Assembly (NCBI RefSeq): GCF_005771675.1
Contig: NZ_VAJM01000014.1
Location: forward strand, 157,464 to 221,463
DNA from: Hymenobacter jeollabukensis
GTDB lineage: Bacteria > Bacteroidota > Bacteroidia > Cytophagales > Hymenobacteraceae
Length of the DNA: 64,000 bases
Reading direction: 5' to 3'
Shown here: positions 49,837 to 58,247 of the stretch, in pieces
How the letters are laid out: each line of letters begins with the position of its first letter
Numbering within the stretch: the first letter of the stretch is position 1
The notes under the pieces: generated by a model
Databases searched by the model: none
What the model was told of the DNA's origin: nothing
The model's input: only the letters and a program-made list of their open reading frames with translations
Translations under genes and position numbers: made by a program

Positions 49837-50571
49837 ATGCTACACCAGGACGCTTCTATTCCCTTGCTCGTGCCGCCCGCCGAGCAGCACCCGGCTACCG
49901 CCCAACAACAGGCCCGCATGGCCGCCGCCGTGGCCGAAATTGCTGCTTCCGCCGATCTGTATCCGGGCGTCATCATCATTGCGAACCTGCTCGTCGACCG
50001 CGTCGAGTACATGTCGCGGCGCGGGCTGCTGGAGCTGCGTACCACCTTGCCCGAACTACAGGCGCTGGGCCCGCGCTACTGGGAAACGTACTTCAATCCC
50101 GACGACTCCGCCGACCTGTTGCCCAAAGTGTACGCGATGATCCAGAACCCCGACCCCTGGGCGGTGGTAAGCATCTTTCAGCAGGTACGCATTGCCGAAG
50201 ACCTGAGCTTTGTGTGGCACCTGAGTACCACCCGGGTGCTGCTGCGCGACGAGGACACCGGCCAGCCCCTGCTGCTGGTCACCTCGTCGGTGCCCATCGA
50301 CCCGCTGCACCACGTCACGCACAAAGTGAGCCGGCTGCTGGAAGAAAACAACTTTCTGCGCCTGAATGCCCCGCGCTTTGCCACGCTTACCGGGCGCGAG
50401 CGGGAGGTGTTGCGCCTGCTGGTGCTGGGCCACAGCGCCCCCGAAATTGCGGCGGCGCTGTTCATTTCTCCTCAAACGGCTGAAACGCACCGGCGCAACA
50501 TTCGGCAGAAGCTGGGCGCCGAGTCGGTTTTCGAGCTCAGCCAGTATGCCCGTGCCTTCGACCTGATCTGA
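49837..50571 (+). CDS. LuxR-type regulator with PAS-like N-terminus, paralog 2
   Basis: The 244-residue protein repeats the plan of its neighbour: PAS-like domain (VEYMSRRGLLELRTTLPELQ, YWETYFNPDDSADLLP) and LuxR domain (LTGREREVLRLLVLGHSAPE, PQTAETHRRNIRQKLGAES). It has a longer, Ala/Gln-rich N-terminus. A GTG at 49810 could add nine residues; ATG 49837 is preferred. The gap after the first gene is 54 bp, so the two are probably co-transcribed. The pair arose by tandem duplication; the sensor halves have diverged more than the DNA-binding halves. Confidence 0.9.
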   Translation: MLHQDASIPLLVPPAEQHPATAQQQARMAAAVAEIAASADLYPGVIIIANLLVDRVEYMSRRGLLELRTTLPELQALGPRYWETYFNPDDSADLLPKVYAMIQNPDPWAVVSIFQQVRIAEDLSFVWHLSTTRVLLRDEDTGQPLLLVTSSVPIDPLHHVTHKVSRLLEENNFLRLNAPRFATLTGREREVLRLLVLGHSAPEIAAALFISPQTAETHRRNIRQKLGAESVFELSQYARAFDLI

Positions 50572-50604
50572 TAGCGGCTCGGGCTTTCATCAGCAGCTCA
50601 ACAT

Positions 50605-50647
50605 CCGACAGGATGCGGCGGCAATCCGGCTTGCCGCATCCTGTCGG
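50605..50647 (+). terminator. Hairpin after the LuxR-type gene pair
   Basis: CCGACAGGATGCGGC (50605-50619) and its exact complement (50633-50647) form a 15-bp stem with a 13-nt loop, 34 bp after the second regulator's stop. No T run follows. Confidence 0.6.
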
Positions 50648-50743
50648 CTAGCCTCATGTAGCGGTTCGGGCATCCGCCGAAACGGCCTGCTACACCGGTC
50701 GGCCCCTTCACGGGCGTTTATATTATTTCTAATAAAGATGAAA

Positions 50744-50763
50744 AATACCCGGAAGTGGGTATT
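50744..50763. promoter_or_regulatory. AATACCC-N6-GGGTATT dyad, site 1
   Basis: Perfect 7-bp arms around GGAAGT, preceded by an AT-rich tract. The 19-nt core TACCCGGAAGTGGGTATTG recurs exactly at 56501. A candidate operator for a LuxR-type dimer; located about 390 bp before the secreted-protein gene. Confidence 0.55.
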
Positions 50764-50894
50764 GGATGCGCGCGGGCTTGCCTGCCAATTTTGCTGTGCT
50801 TATCTGACCCCGAATTGTGGGGTTGGTCGGCCTGTCAGCTTGTTGCTCTGCTGATGTGCTGGGTGTCTTTATTTCCTCCGCGCGTATTGTAGCG

Positions 50895-50910
50895 GCAGCC
50901 AATTGGCTGC
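50895..50910. promoter_or_regulatory. 16-bp perfect palindrome GCAGCCAATTGGCTGC
   Basis: An uninterrupted palindrome without loop, more like a protein binding site than an RNA hairpin, about 240 bp before the secreted-protein gene. Confidence 0.4.
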
Positions 50911-50926
50911 TTTCACCACGTTCGAC

Positions 50927-50958
50927 CCATCGCTGCCTGCCCGGCCAGGCAGCGATGG
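50927..50958 (+). promoter_or_regulatory. Leader hairpin CCATCGCTGCCTG
   Basis: Perfect 13-bp arms (50927-50939, 50946-50958) with a 6-nt loop lie about 190 bp before the secreted-protein start. It may be a leader structure or an attenuator; no T run follows. Confidence 0.4.
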
Positions 50959-51148
50959 TGTTTCCGGCAGTTGAGTCCGCCTGCTAGGCGCTTGGTCCTG
51001 CTTCTGCTCCGCCGCCTTCCTGCTATTAGGCAAACTGTTTTTGCCCCTGCGCGCCTGTGGCCTTGCCGTGGGCTGCCGGGCATTGGCTTGTCTGGCCCCC
51101 GGGCCCGCTTTGAATGACACACCTCCACTATTTCCTTTTGAGTTGCTT

Positions 51149-54100
51149 ATGATAAACCTCAACCCCATTCGCTCCGCGCTTTGCGGAGCCCTTGCCGCCC
51201 TGGGGCTGGCGGCCGTGGCCAGTCCGGCGACGGCGCAAAGCTTCAACTACCGCCCGCAGAACGCGCAGGTACTCGGCACTACGTACCAGAGTCTGGACAC
51301 GGTGGGAACGGTCATTGCCACCGCCAATTTCGACGACGCCGACTCGGCGCCGCAGAACATCGGTTTCTCGTTTCCCTACAACGGCAGCACCTTCAGCAGC
51401 TTCATTCTGAGCAGCAACGGCTTCATCAAGCTGGGCAGCTCGCCGCTGTCGGACCCGTACCTGTACCTGGAATACGCCCAGACGGAGACGGTAGGCGGGC
51501 AGCTGGTGTACCCGGGCGGGCCGATAGCCAGCAGCGACTCGCGCAGCAACAACATCATCGCGCCGCTGGCCGTGGACCTGGCCGGCGCCCTGAGCGGCGG
51601 CACCGAGTACCGCGTGGCCACCACCGGCGTAGCCCCCAACCGGGTGTGCACCATTCAGTGGAAGAACGTGCGCGACAAGCCCAAACAGGCGTCGTCGTCC
51701 AACACCGCTACCATTGGCACGCAGTACGCCAGCATCTCGTTCCAAGTAAAGCTGTACGAAACCTCCGGCCAGGTTGACTTCGTGTACGGCCCCAACACGG
51801 CCGGGCCGGGTCCCGATGCGTTCCGGAGCGTAGCTGTGGGCCTGAAGGGCAACTACAACGCCCAGGGCCTGGCCGGCGACGTGGTGATGGTGGACAAAGC
51901 CTCGGCCACCGCGTGGAGCAGCGCCGTCTTTTACGACAACTACTACGTCGGCACCGACCCGTTCAACATCCGCAGCTCGGTGCGCCCCGTAGCGGGCACC
52001 ACCTACCGTTTCCGGGCCAATGCCGCCAACGACGCGGATGTAATGGCGGTGTATACCCTGGGCCAGGTGCCCGTGGGCCGCGCCCTGGCCGTGCAGGCCG
52101 TGGTGCGCAACGCCGGCACCCAGACGCTGACCAACCTGCCCGTGACGCTCACCGTGTCGGGGGTGAATACGTTTAGCAACACCCAACTCGTGGGTAGCCT
52201 GGCTCCCGGCGCCAGCGCCACGGTGACGTTTGCCTCCTACACGACCTCCACCCAGCGCGGCAACAACACCGTGCTGGTGACCGTCCCCGCCGATGCGTAC
52301 CCGGTCAAAAACGCGCTGTCGGCCACTCAATTGGTGACGGCCAGCACGCTCAACTACGTGCAGCCGATTGCCGGCTCGGGCATCACGCCTTCTTATTATG
52401 GCTTCGACACCCGCGAAGGCATTACGGCCGTGAAGTTCAACGCGCCTTCGGCTACCACCGTGCTGTCGGTTACCGACTTCATCCCGTCGGCCAGCAACTC
52501 GGTGGGCCAGATCATCTACGGCGTGCTGCTCGATGCGGCCGGCACTCAGCTGGCCCGCACCCCGAACTACACCGTGCGCGCGGCCGATATCGGCACCAAC
52601 GTCACGTTCTCCTTTGCCGCGCCGGTGGCCATTCCGGCCGGCGACTTCCTGGTCGGCATTGCTCAGCCTGCCAGCGCCGTGGCGCACTATCCCATCGGCC
52701 TGCTGTTCGAAACCCCGGTTCGGCCGGGTGCCTTCTACGACCGCGGCTCCCTCACCACCGGCAGCTTCTCCGACCGTTCCCTGGTGAGCTTCGGACCCTT
52801 CCTGATCGGGGCGGTGCTGCGCCCCTCGCCGGTCATCAGCAGCTTCACCCCGGCCAGCGGCCCGGTGGGCACCAGCGTCCGCATCAGCGGGGCCAACTTT
52901 GCCGGCACGACGGCCGTGACCTTCAACGGCACGACGGCCCCGGGCTTCGCGGTGGATACCGCCGGTACCTCCCTCACCGTACTGGTTCCGGCCGGCGCCA
53001 GCACCGGTCCCATTGCCGTGGCTACGGCCGGGGGCACGGCGGTGTCGCCCACCAGCTTCACGGTGACGACCCCGCCCACGATTACGTCGTTTACGCCGAC
53101 CACCGGCCCGGCCGGCACCAACGTTACCGTTACGGGCACCAACCTGAACAACATCAGCGGGGTAACCGTCAACGGCACGCCCGTTACCAGTCCTATTGGC
53201 GGCAGCAGCACGTCGGTTTCGTTTGCAGTGCCCAGCGGCGCCACCACCGGCCCCATCAGCATCACCACGGCCTCCGGTACGGTTACGTCGACAAGCAACT
53301 TCACCGTCACGGCCTCGCCCGCATCCAGCTCGCCGGTGCTCAGCAACAGCAGCTTCCCCGAAAACGCCCCGATAGGCCGCTTTATCGGCAAATTCACCAC
53401 CCCGGCCGCCGGAGCGGTGGCACCGTTCAGCTACGGCCCGGTCTTCGGCACGGGTGACGTCGACAACAACGCCTTCTACTTCAGCAACGACTCGCTGTTC
53501 ACGGGTAGCCGGTTTGACTTCGAAACCCGCAGCAGCTACAGCATCCGCGTGCGCAGCACCGATGCCAATGGGCAGCAATACGAGCGGGCCATTGCGCTGA
53601 CGGTAACCGATGTGAACGACGTGCCCACCATTGCCTCGTTCACGCCGACCAGCGGCCCAACCGGCACCCGCGTAACGGTGACCGGTAGCAATTTCTTCGA
53701 CGTGACGGGCGTTTTCGTCAATAACGTGGCCGTAACCGGCATCATCGACATCGACCAGATTGGTGGCACCACGGTGCAGTTCCCGGTGCCCAGCGGTGCC
53801 ACCACGGGCCCGATCAGCATCACCACCACGGCGGGCACGGCCACCTCGACGAGCAACTTCACCGTCACGGCATCCACGCGGGTAACCATCAGCAGCATCT
53901 CGCCGACGAGCGGGCCGGTAGGCACGGTGGTAACCATCACCGGCACCAACCTCAACAACACGACCAACGCGCTGTTTATCCCGGGCACCTCGGCCACGTT
54001 TACCGTGGTTTCGCCCACGGAGCTGCGGGTGACGGTGCCGGCCTCGCTCACGCCGGGCAACAAGCAGCTGACCATCATCGGCGGGGGCGGCTCGGCCAAC

Positions 54101-56044
54101 GCGCCGGGCGGCTTCACCGTCACCGCAGGCAGCAATGACCTGACCGTCAGCAGCGCGCAGAGCATCAGTGGCGCCTACACCAACGTGACCATTACCGGCA
54201 CCGGCGTGGCGACCCTGACGGGCCAGCTGAAGGTATCGGGCACGCTTACGGTGCAAACCGGCGGCGCGCTGCTCACCAACTGCCAGCCCGTGCGCGGCAC
54301 CGGCAGCCTCACGCTGCAGGCCGGCGCCACGCTCGGCATCTGCGACGCGGCCGGCATCCGCGCCAGCAGCGCCGACACCACCGGCGCTATTCGTCTCACG
54401 GGCACCCGCTCGTTCAGCACCGATGCCAGCTACCGCTACAACGGCAGCCAGGCCCAGGTAACGGGCTCGGGCCTGCCCGCGCAGGTGCGCAACCTGGAAC
54501 TCAGCAACGCCTCGGGCCTGCGCCTCTCGCAACCCGTAGCCGTGGCCCAGGTACTGCTGCTTAACAACGGCGACCTGAACACCAACGGCCAGATGCTCAC
54601 GCTGCTCTCGTCGGCGACGGGAACGGCCCTGGTGGACAACACTGGCGGCGTCGTCAACGGCACGACCACCGTGCAGCGCTACATCAGTCCGGCGCTGAAT
54701 GCTGGCCTGGGCTACCGCCACCTGGCCACCCCGGTCACCTTCGACCCGGTATCGGATCTGGCTACCAGCGGCTTTACGCCGGTGGTGAACCCGGCCTACA
54801 ACAGCTCGGCCACCCCCAACCTGGTGACGCCCTTCCCCACCGTGTTCGGCTACGACCAGAGCCGCCTTGCCACCACGACCAGCAACCAATCGGCCTTTGA
54901 CAAGGGCTGGTTCTCGCCCGCGGCGCTGACCAGTCAGCTGAACGCCGGCCAGGGCTACACCGTCAACATGGCCGCTGGCCAGACGGTGGACTTCGTTGGG
55001 GGGCTGATCAACGGCAACTACTTCTACAACTTTGTCCGGGGCACGGATGCCGCCGCCGGCTGGCAGTTGCTAGGCAACCCCTACCCTGCCCCGCTCGACT
55101 GGAGTCGGGTGGCCGCCGCTGACCGGGCGGGCCTGAACGCCGCCATCTACGTCTTCGAAAGCACCGGCCCCTACGCCGGCCGCTACCGCAGCTACGCCAA
55201 CGGTATCGGGGTCAACCCCATCGTGCCACTGGGTCAGGGCTTCTTCGTGCGGGTGGCCGATGGCCAGACCAGCGCCGCTCTCACGCTGCGCAACAGCCAC
55301 CGCCTGACCTCGCCCGACGCAACGCCGCTGCTGCGCGGCACCGCCGATGTGCGGCCGCAGGTGCAGCTGGCGCTGCAAGGCGCCGGTTTGGCCGATGCCG
55401 CGTACGTGTACTTCGAGGCCGGGGCTACTACCGGCGCCGATGCGGAGTATGACGCCCGCAAGCTGCCCAACACCAACGGGCTGAACCTGGCCGCGCTAGC
55501 CGGTACCGATGCCCTGGCCGTGAACGGCCTGCCCGCGCTGACCACCACCACGGTGGTACCGCTGCAGGTGGCCGTACCGGCCGCCGGTTCGTACACCCTG
55601 CGCGCCGAGCAGCTGCTGAATTTCGTGGTCGGCACCCAGGTGCTGCTGCACGATGACTTCACCGGCCAGGACATCGACCTGCAGCGCCAGGCCAGCTACA
55701 GCTTCACGCACAACGGCGCCGCCACGGGCCGCTTCAGCCTGGTGTTCCGCCCCAGCGGCGTGACGGCTACGGCCAGCGCCCGCCTGGCCGATCAGCTGAC
55801 GGTATTCCCGAACCCCACGGCCGGCTCGTTTACGGTTCGCCTGAGCGGGGTAGCCAGTGGCCAGCCCGCCCACGCCGTGCTCTACAACGCCCTGGGCCAG
55901 GCCGTGCTGCACCGCACGCTGCCTTCGTCCAGCACCGGCCTGCAAGCCGAATTTGACGTGACCCGGCTGCCGGCCGGCGTGTATACCCTGCGCCTGGTCC
56001 TGACCGACGGCACGCAGCTCACCAAACGCGTGGTAAAACAATAA
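51149..56044 (+). CDS. Giant secreted TIG-repeat protein with T9SS sorting domain
   Basis: The 1631-residue protein has a signal peptide (CGALAALGLAAVASPATAQ), a long N-terminal region with FPYNGSTFSSFILSSNGFI, then four IPT/TIG domains starting about residues 560, 642, 824 and 912, each opening like SFTPTSGPTGTRVTVTGSNF. A cadherin-like segment (SNSSFPENAPIGRFIGKFT, 727-825) interrupts them. The C-terminal 85 residues (LTVFPNPTAGSFTVRL to the end, GVYTLRLVLTDG) are a type A Por/T9SS sorting domain, so it should be exported through the outer membrane and attached to the surface. An adhesin or matrix role is likely. Its stop overlaps the start of a PID-CTERM gene (TAATG). Confidence 0.92.
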   Translation: MINLNPIRSALCGALAALGLAAVASPATAQSFNYRPQNAQVLGTTYQSLDTVGTVIATANFDDADSAPQNIGFSFPYNGSTFSSFILSSNGFIKLGSSPLSDPYLYLEYAQTETVGGQLVYPGGPIASSDSRSNNIIAPLAVDLAGALSGGTEYRVATTGVAPNRVCTIQWKNVRDKPKQASSSNTATIGTQYASISFQVKLYETSGQVDFVYGPNTAGPGPDAFRSVAVGLKGNYNAQGLAGDVVMVDKASATAWSSAVFYDNYYVGTDPFNIRSSVRPVAGTTYRFRANAANDADVMAVYTLGQVPVGRALAVQAVVRNAGTQTLTNLPVTLTVSGVNTFSNTQLVGSLAPGASATVTFASYTTSTQRGNNTVLVTVPADAYPVKNALSATQLVTASTLNYVQPIAGSGITPSYYGFDTREGITAVKFNAPSATTVLSVTDFIPSASNSVGQIIYGVLLDAAGTQLARTPNYTVRAADIGTNVTFSFAAPVAIPAGDFLVGIAQPASAVAHYPIGLLFETPVRPGAFYDRGSLTTGSFSDRSLVSFGPFLIGAVLRPSPVISSFTPASGPVGTSVRISGANFAGTTAVTFNGTTAPGFAVDTAGTSLTVLVPAGASTGPIAVATAGGTAVSPTSFTVTTPPTITSFTPTTGPAGTNVTVTGTNLNNISGVTVNGTPVTSPIGGSSTSVSFAVPSGATTGPISITTASGTVTSTSNFTVTASPASSSPVLSNSSFPENAPIGRFIGKFTTPAAGAVAPFSYGPVFGTGDVDNNAFYFSNDSLFTGSRFDFETRSSYSIRVRSTDANGQQYERAIALTVTDVNDVPTIASFTPTSGPTGTRVTVTGSNFFDVTGVFVNNVAVTGIIDIDQIGGTTVQFPVPSGATTGPISITTTAGTATSTSNFTVTASTRVTISSISPTSGPVGTVVTITGTNLNNTTNALFIPGTSATFTVVSPTELRVTVPASLTPGNKQLTIIGGGGSANAPGGFTVTAGSNDLTVSSAQSISGAYTNVTITGTGVATLTGQLKVSGTLTVQTGGALLTNCQPVRGTGSLTLQAGATLGICDAAGIRASSADTTGAIRLTGTRSFSTDASYRYNGSQAQVTGSGLPAQVRNLELSNASGLRLSQPVAVAQVLLLNNGDLNTNGQMLTLLSSATGTALVDNTGGVVNGTTTVQRYISPALNAGLGYRHLATPVTFDPVSDLATSGFTPVVNPAYNSSATPNLVTPFPTVFGYDQSRLATTTSNQSAFDKGWFSPAALTSQLNAGQGYTVNMAAGQTVDFVGGLINGNYFYNFVRGTDAAAGWQLLGNPYPAPLDWSRVAAADRAGLNAAIYVFESTGPYAGRYRSYANGIGVNPIVPLGQGFFVRVADGQTSAALTLRNSHRLTSPDATPLLRGTADVRPQVQLALQGAGLADAAYVYFEAGATTGADAEYDARKLPNTNGLNLAALAGTDALAVNGLPALTTTTVVPLQVAVPAAGSYTLRAEQLLNFVVGTQVLLHDDFTGQDIDLQRQASYSFTHNGAATGRFSLVFRPSGVTATASARLADQLTVFPNPTAGSFTVRLSGVASGQPAHAVLYNALGQAVLHRTLPSSSTGLQAEFDVTRLPAGVYTLRLVLTDGTQLTKRVVKQ

Positions 56045-56325
56045 TGCTGCTCTCGCAACCTACTTCCACTTTCCCGGCCCAGCCGGTTAACCGCCAGCCG
56101 CTCGGCGCCACGCGCACCTTGTCGGCCTGGCTTGGCGGCGCAGCTGTTCTGCTGCTGCTCCTGCTGGCCGGGCCCAGCGCCCGGGCCCAGGACCCGGGGT
56201 CGGGTGGGCCCACGCCCGGCGCGCCCGAGCCCACCGCCGTACCCATCGATGGGGGTGCCTCGCTGCTGCTGCTGGCGGGCACGGGCATCGCGCTGCGCAA
56301 GCTGCGTCGCCGCCGTCAAGCCTGA
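56044..56325 (+). CDS. PID-CTERM sorting-signal miniprotein
   Basis: The 93-residue product has an N-terminal hydrophobic export segment (LGGAAVLLLLLLAGPSARAQ), a short Pro/Gly-rich spacer (DPGSGGPTPGAPEPTAV) and a C-terminal tripartite tail: PIDGG, a hydrophobic helix ASLLLLAGTGIAL, and basic RKLRRRRQA. This is the PID-CTERM sorting signal pattern of Bacteroidota, thought to be handled by an exosortase-like protease. Almost nothing remains between the signals after processing. Its ATG overlaps the upstream TAA by one base, so it is translated together with the giant T9SS protein. No sorting enzyme gene is in the window. Confidence 0.85.
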   Translation: MLLSQPTSTFPAQPVNRQPLGATRTLSAWLGGAAVLLLLLLAGPSARAQDPGSGGPTPGAPEPTAVPIDGGASLLLLAGTGIALRKLRRRRQA

Positions 56326-56356
56326 TCCTGCCTTACCCGCTCCGTAAACAATTTGG

Positions 56357-56388
56357 AAAAGCCGCTTCCCCCGGGAGGCGGCTTTTTT
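56357..56388 (+). terminator. Intrinsic terminator after the PID-CTERM gene
   Basis: AAAAGCCGCTTCCC pairs with GGGAGGCGGCTTTT (one G-U pair) and is followed by more T. It begins 31 bp after the stop and ends the two-gene unit. Confidence 0.88.
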
Positions 56389-56499
56389 CATGCTCCCAGC
56401 CCGAGCCATTCACCGCAGCCGGGGGCTGTTCGGCACCTTGTATCGAATCGACAGAGCATGTCTTACTCGTCTTTCGATCAAGCCTTTGCTCCATAAAAT

Positions 56500-56517
56500 A
56501 TACCCGGAAGTGGGTAT
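56500..56517. promoter_or_regulatory. TACCC-N6-GGGTA dyad, site 2
   Basis: ATACCC-GGAAGT-GGGTAT, identical over 19 nt to the site at 50746, including the N6 spacer. It lies in an AT-rich island about 315 bp before the GT9 gene and 110 bp after the terminator of the previous unit. Confidence 0.55.
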
Positions 56518-56831
56518 TGCAATACTTCGTTGACTGATGAAACTTTGGATACACCCCAGATGCAATTCTATGCCGGCTGCTTCCTCTTTGCCCGCGCCGA
56601 CCGCAGCGCTGGTTCACGCGGCCTTACCGGTCGCCACGCAGTTTATCGATCTGGCCTACCTGGGTCATGGCCGGCCCGCTCCCGGCCCTGCGCAACCAGA
56701 GCCCGCTACCCCGATCCGGCTTTCCTCGGCCTCGTGACGCGTGGCCCGGCGGGAAGTTAACCGCCGGCATTGATTCGCCCGGCAGCCCCCGGAAGCCCTA
56801 TCTTCGTGGCTTCTTCCCAGCTGCCTGCTTC

Positions 56832-57932
56832 ATGCCCGACCTCCACGGCATCACCGTTCGCCCCGACTGCCGCCACTTCCGCGGCGACCTGCCCTGCCGC
56901 CCCAACAAAGAGCACGGCTACCAGTGCGGCTCCTGCCCGGTATATGCTCCGGTGCAGCAGCGCATCCTCATCATCAAGCTCGGCGCCATCGGCGACGTGA
57001 TTCGGACCACGCCGCTGCTGCGCCGCCTGCGCCAGGAGCACCCGCAGGCCTACATCACCTGGCTCACGCACACGCCCGCCATCCTGCCCGCCCACGACGG
57101 CCCCGACGAGGTGCTGAAGTTCGAGCTCAGCAGCCTCGTGCAGCTGCAGGGCCGCGAGTTTGACATCGTCTACAACCTCGACAAGGACAAGGAAGCCGGC
57201 GCCCTGCTCAACGGCATCAAGGCCGGCCGGAAGTTCGGCTACGCCCTGCGCCCCTACGACGGCGTAGTGTGGCCCGTCAGCGAGCTGGCCGAGCACAAGT
57301 ACCTCACCGGGGTGTTCGACGAACTGAGTTTGCGGAACCAGAAGCCCTACGTGCAGGAAATCTTCGAGCTCTGCGGCTTCGAGTTCCGGGGCGAGGAATA
57401 CGTGTTCGACACCCACGCCGACAAGGGCTACCAGTGGCCCATGCTGCCTGCGGCCGGCCGCCGCGTGGGCCTCAACACCGGCTGCGGCGACCGGTGGACC
57501 ACCCGCCTCTGGTCCGACGAGAAGTGGATCAGCCTGATTGGGCAGTTGCAGCAGCAAGGCTACCAGCCGGTGCTGCTGGGCGGCGAGGCCGAAGACGCCC
57601 GCAACCAGCGCCTGCACGCGGCCACCGGCGCCGTGTACCCCGGCACCTTCCCGCTGCCGCAGTTCATCAACCTGCTCGATCAGATGGACCTCATCGTGAC
57701 GCAGGTGACCATGGCCATGCACATCAGCATCGCGCTGCGCAAGCCCACGGTGCTGATGAACAACATCTTCAATCCCTACGAATTCGACCTCTACGGCCGC
57801 GGCCAGATCGTGCAGCCCGACCGCGCCTGCGTGTGCTTCTATCGCGGCAGCTGCCGCCTGGGCACCAGCTGCATGGAGGAGCTGCCAGCCGAGAAGGTCT
57901 TCGCCGCCGTGCAGCAAAGCCTGCCGGCGTAA
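56832..57932 (+). CDS. GT9 (heptosyltransferase-family) glycosyltransferase with Cys clusters
   Basis: The 366-residue protein has the GT9 fold signatures: RILIIKLGAIGDVIRTTPLL near residue 44, FDIVYNLDKDKEAG, VGLNTGCGDRWTTRLWSDEK and LIVTQVTMAMHISIALRKPT. Family members add heptose or other sugars to LPS core. Unusual are a Cys/His-rich N-terminus (PDCRHFRGDLPC, YQCGSCPVY) and a Cys-rich C-terminus (CVCFYRGSCRLGTSC), which suggest a bound metal or an Fe-S cluster. ATG 56832 is chosen because it precedes the Cys motif. Other envelope glycosyltransferases lie downstream on the opposite strand. Confidence 0.87.
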   Translation: MPDLHGITVRPDCRHFRGDLPCRPNKEHGYQCGSCPVYAPVQQRILIIKLGAIGDVIRTTPLLRRLRQEHPQAYITWLTHTPAILPAHDGPDEVLKFELSSLVQLQGREFDIVYNLDKDKEAGALLNGIKAGRKFGYALRPYDGVVWPVSELAEHKYLTGVFDELSLRNQKPYVQEIFELCGFEFRGEEYVFDTHADKGYQWPMLPAAGRRVGLNTGCGDRWTTRLWSDEKWISLIGQLQQQGYQPVLLGGEAEDARNQRLHAATGAVYPGTFPLPQFINLLDQMDLIVTQVTMAMHISIALRKPTVLMNNIFNPYEFDLYGRGQIVQPDRACVCFYRGSCRLGTSCMEELPAEKVFAAVQQSLPA

Positions 57933-57987
57933 GCCGTTGCGGCCAGGCCGCCCGCACTGGGGGTCGTCATCAATGATTTTGCCCGCA

Positions 57988-58223
57988 TGCGAAGTCCCAT
58001 GTGCCCGGAATTAATGGTTTTCGGGCACATGGGACTTCGCACGTCGATGGAAACCATGGTATTCGAGCCGATAGGACTTCCTACGTGGGCACAAACAATG
58101 GTTTCGGAGCACATAGGACTTCCTATCAGGCCAGCACTGATGGTTTTCGAGCACATGGGAAGTCCTACTGGCTTCCCGACAATGGTTTCCGGGCAGGTGG
58201 GACTTCCAAGTGGTCTTGTACTG
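57988..58223. repeat. Five 42-bp tandem repeats opened by an inverted unit
   Basis: Units start at 58014, 58056, 58098, 58140 and 58182. Each begins ATGGTTTTCGAGCACATGGG-like and ACTTCC follows (about 26 conserved bp), then about 16 variable bp. The first unit is preceded by its own core in reverse, so that 57988-58007 and 58022-58041 form a perfect 20-bp hairpin with a 14-nt loop. In unit 4 the centre is flipped (GGGAAGTCC instead of GGGACTTCC). The array lies between the convergent GT9 and GT4 genes. Confidence 0.92.
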
Positions 58224-58247
58224 ACGCGGACTGGCCTGCCGGGCAAC

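Larger units (their letters stand above)
50572..51148. promoter_or_regulatory. Long structured leader region before the giant secreted protein gene
   Basis: These 577 bp contain no convincing gene but several symmetric elements: a 15-bp hairpin at 50605-50647, the AATACCC-N6-GGGTATT site at 50744, a 16-bp perfect palindrome at 50895-50910 and a 13-bp stem at 50927-50958. Promoter and leader of the 51149 gene must lie here. Confidence 0.6.

Noticed and set aside
51128..54889. 1253-codon open frame on the minus strand
   Set aside because: It lies fully opposite the TIG-repeat protein, whose domains, signal peptide and sorting tail are clear; the antisense product has only Gly/Arg/Ala-rich sequence.
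56537..56737. Possible 66-codon small gene downstream of the second TACCC-N6-GGGTA site
   Set aside because: Third-position GC is clearly lower than in real genes here and the peptide has no recognisable feature; it may deserve a look if RNA-seq shows signal.
58014..58223. CRISPR array
   Set aside because: The conserved part varies between units, the variable part is only about 16 bp, one unit has an inverted centre, and no cas gene is present.
57839..58246. Open frames on both strands through the 42-bp repeats with 14-residue periodic peptides
   Set aside because: Openness follows from the repeat length being a multiple of 3; unit differences show no third-position bias, and the frames run into neighbouring genes.
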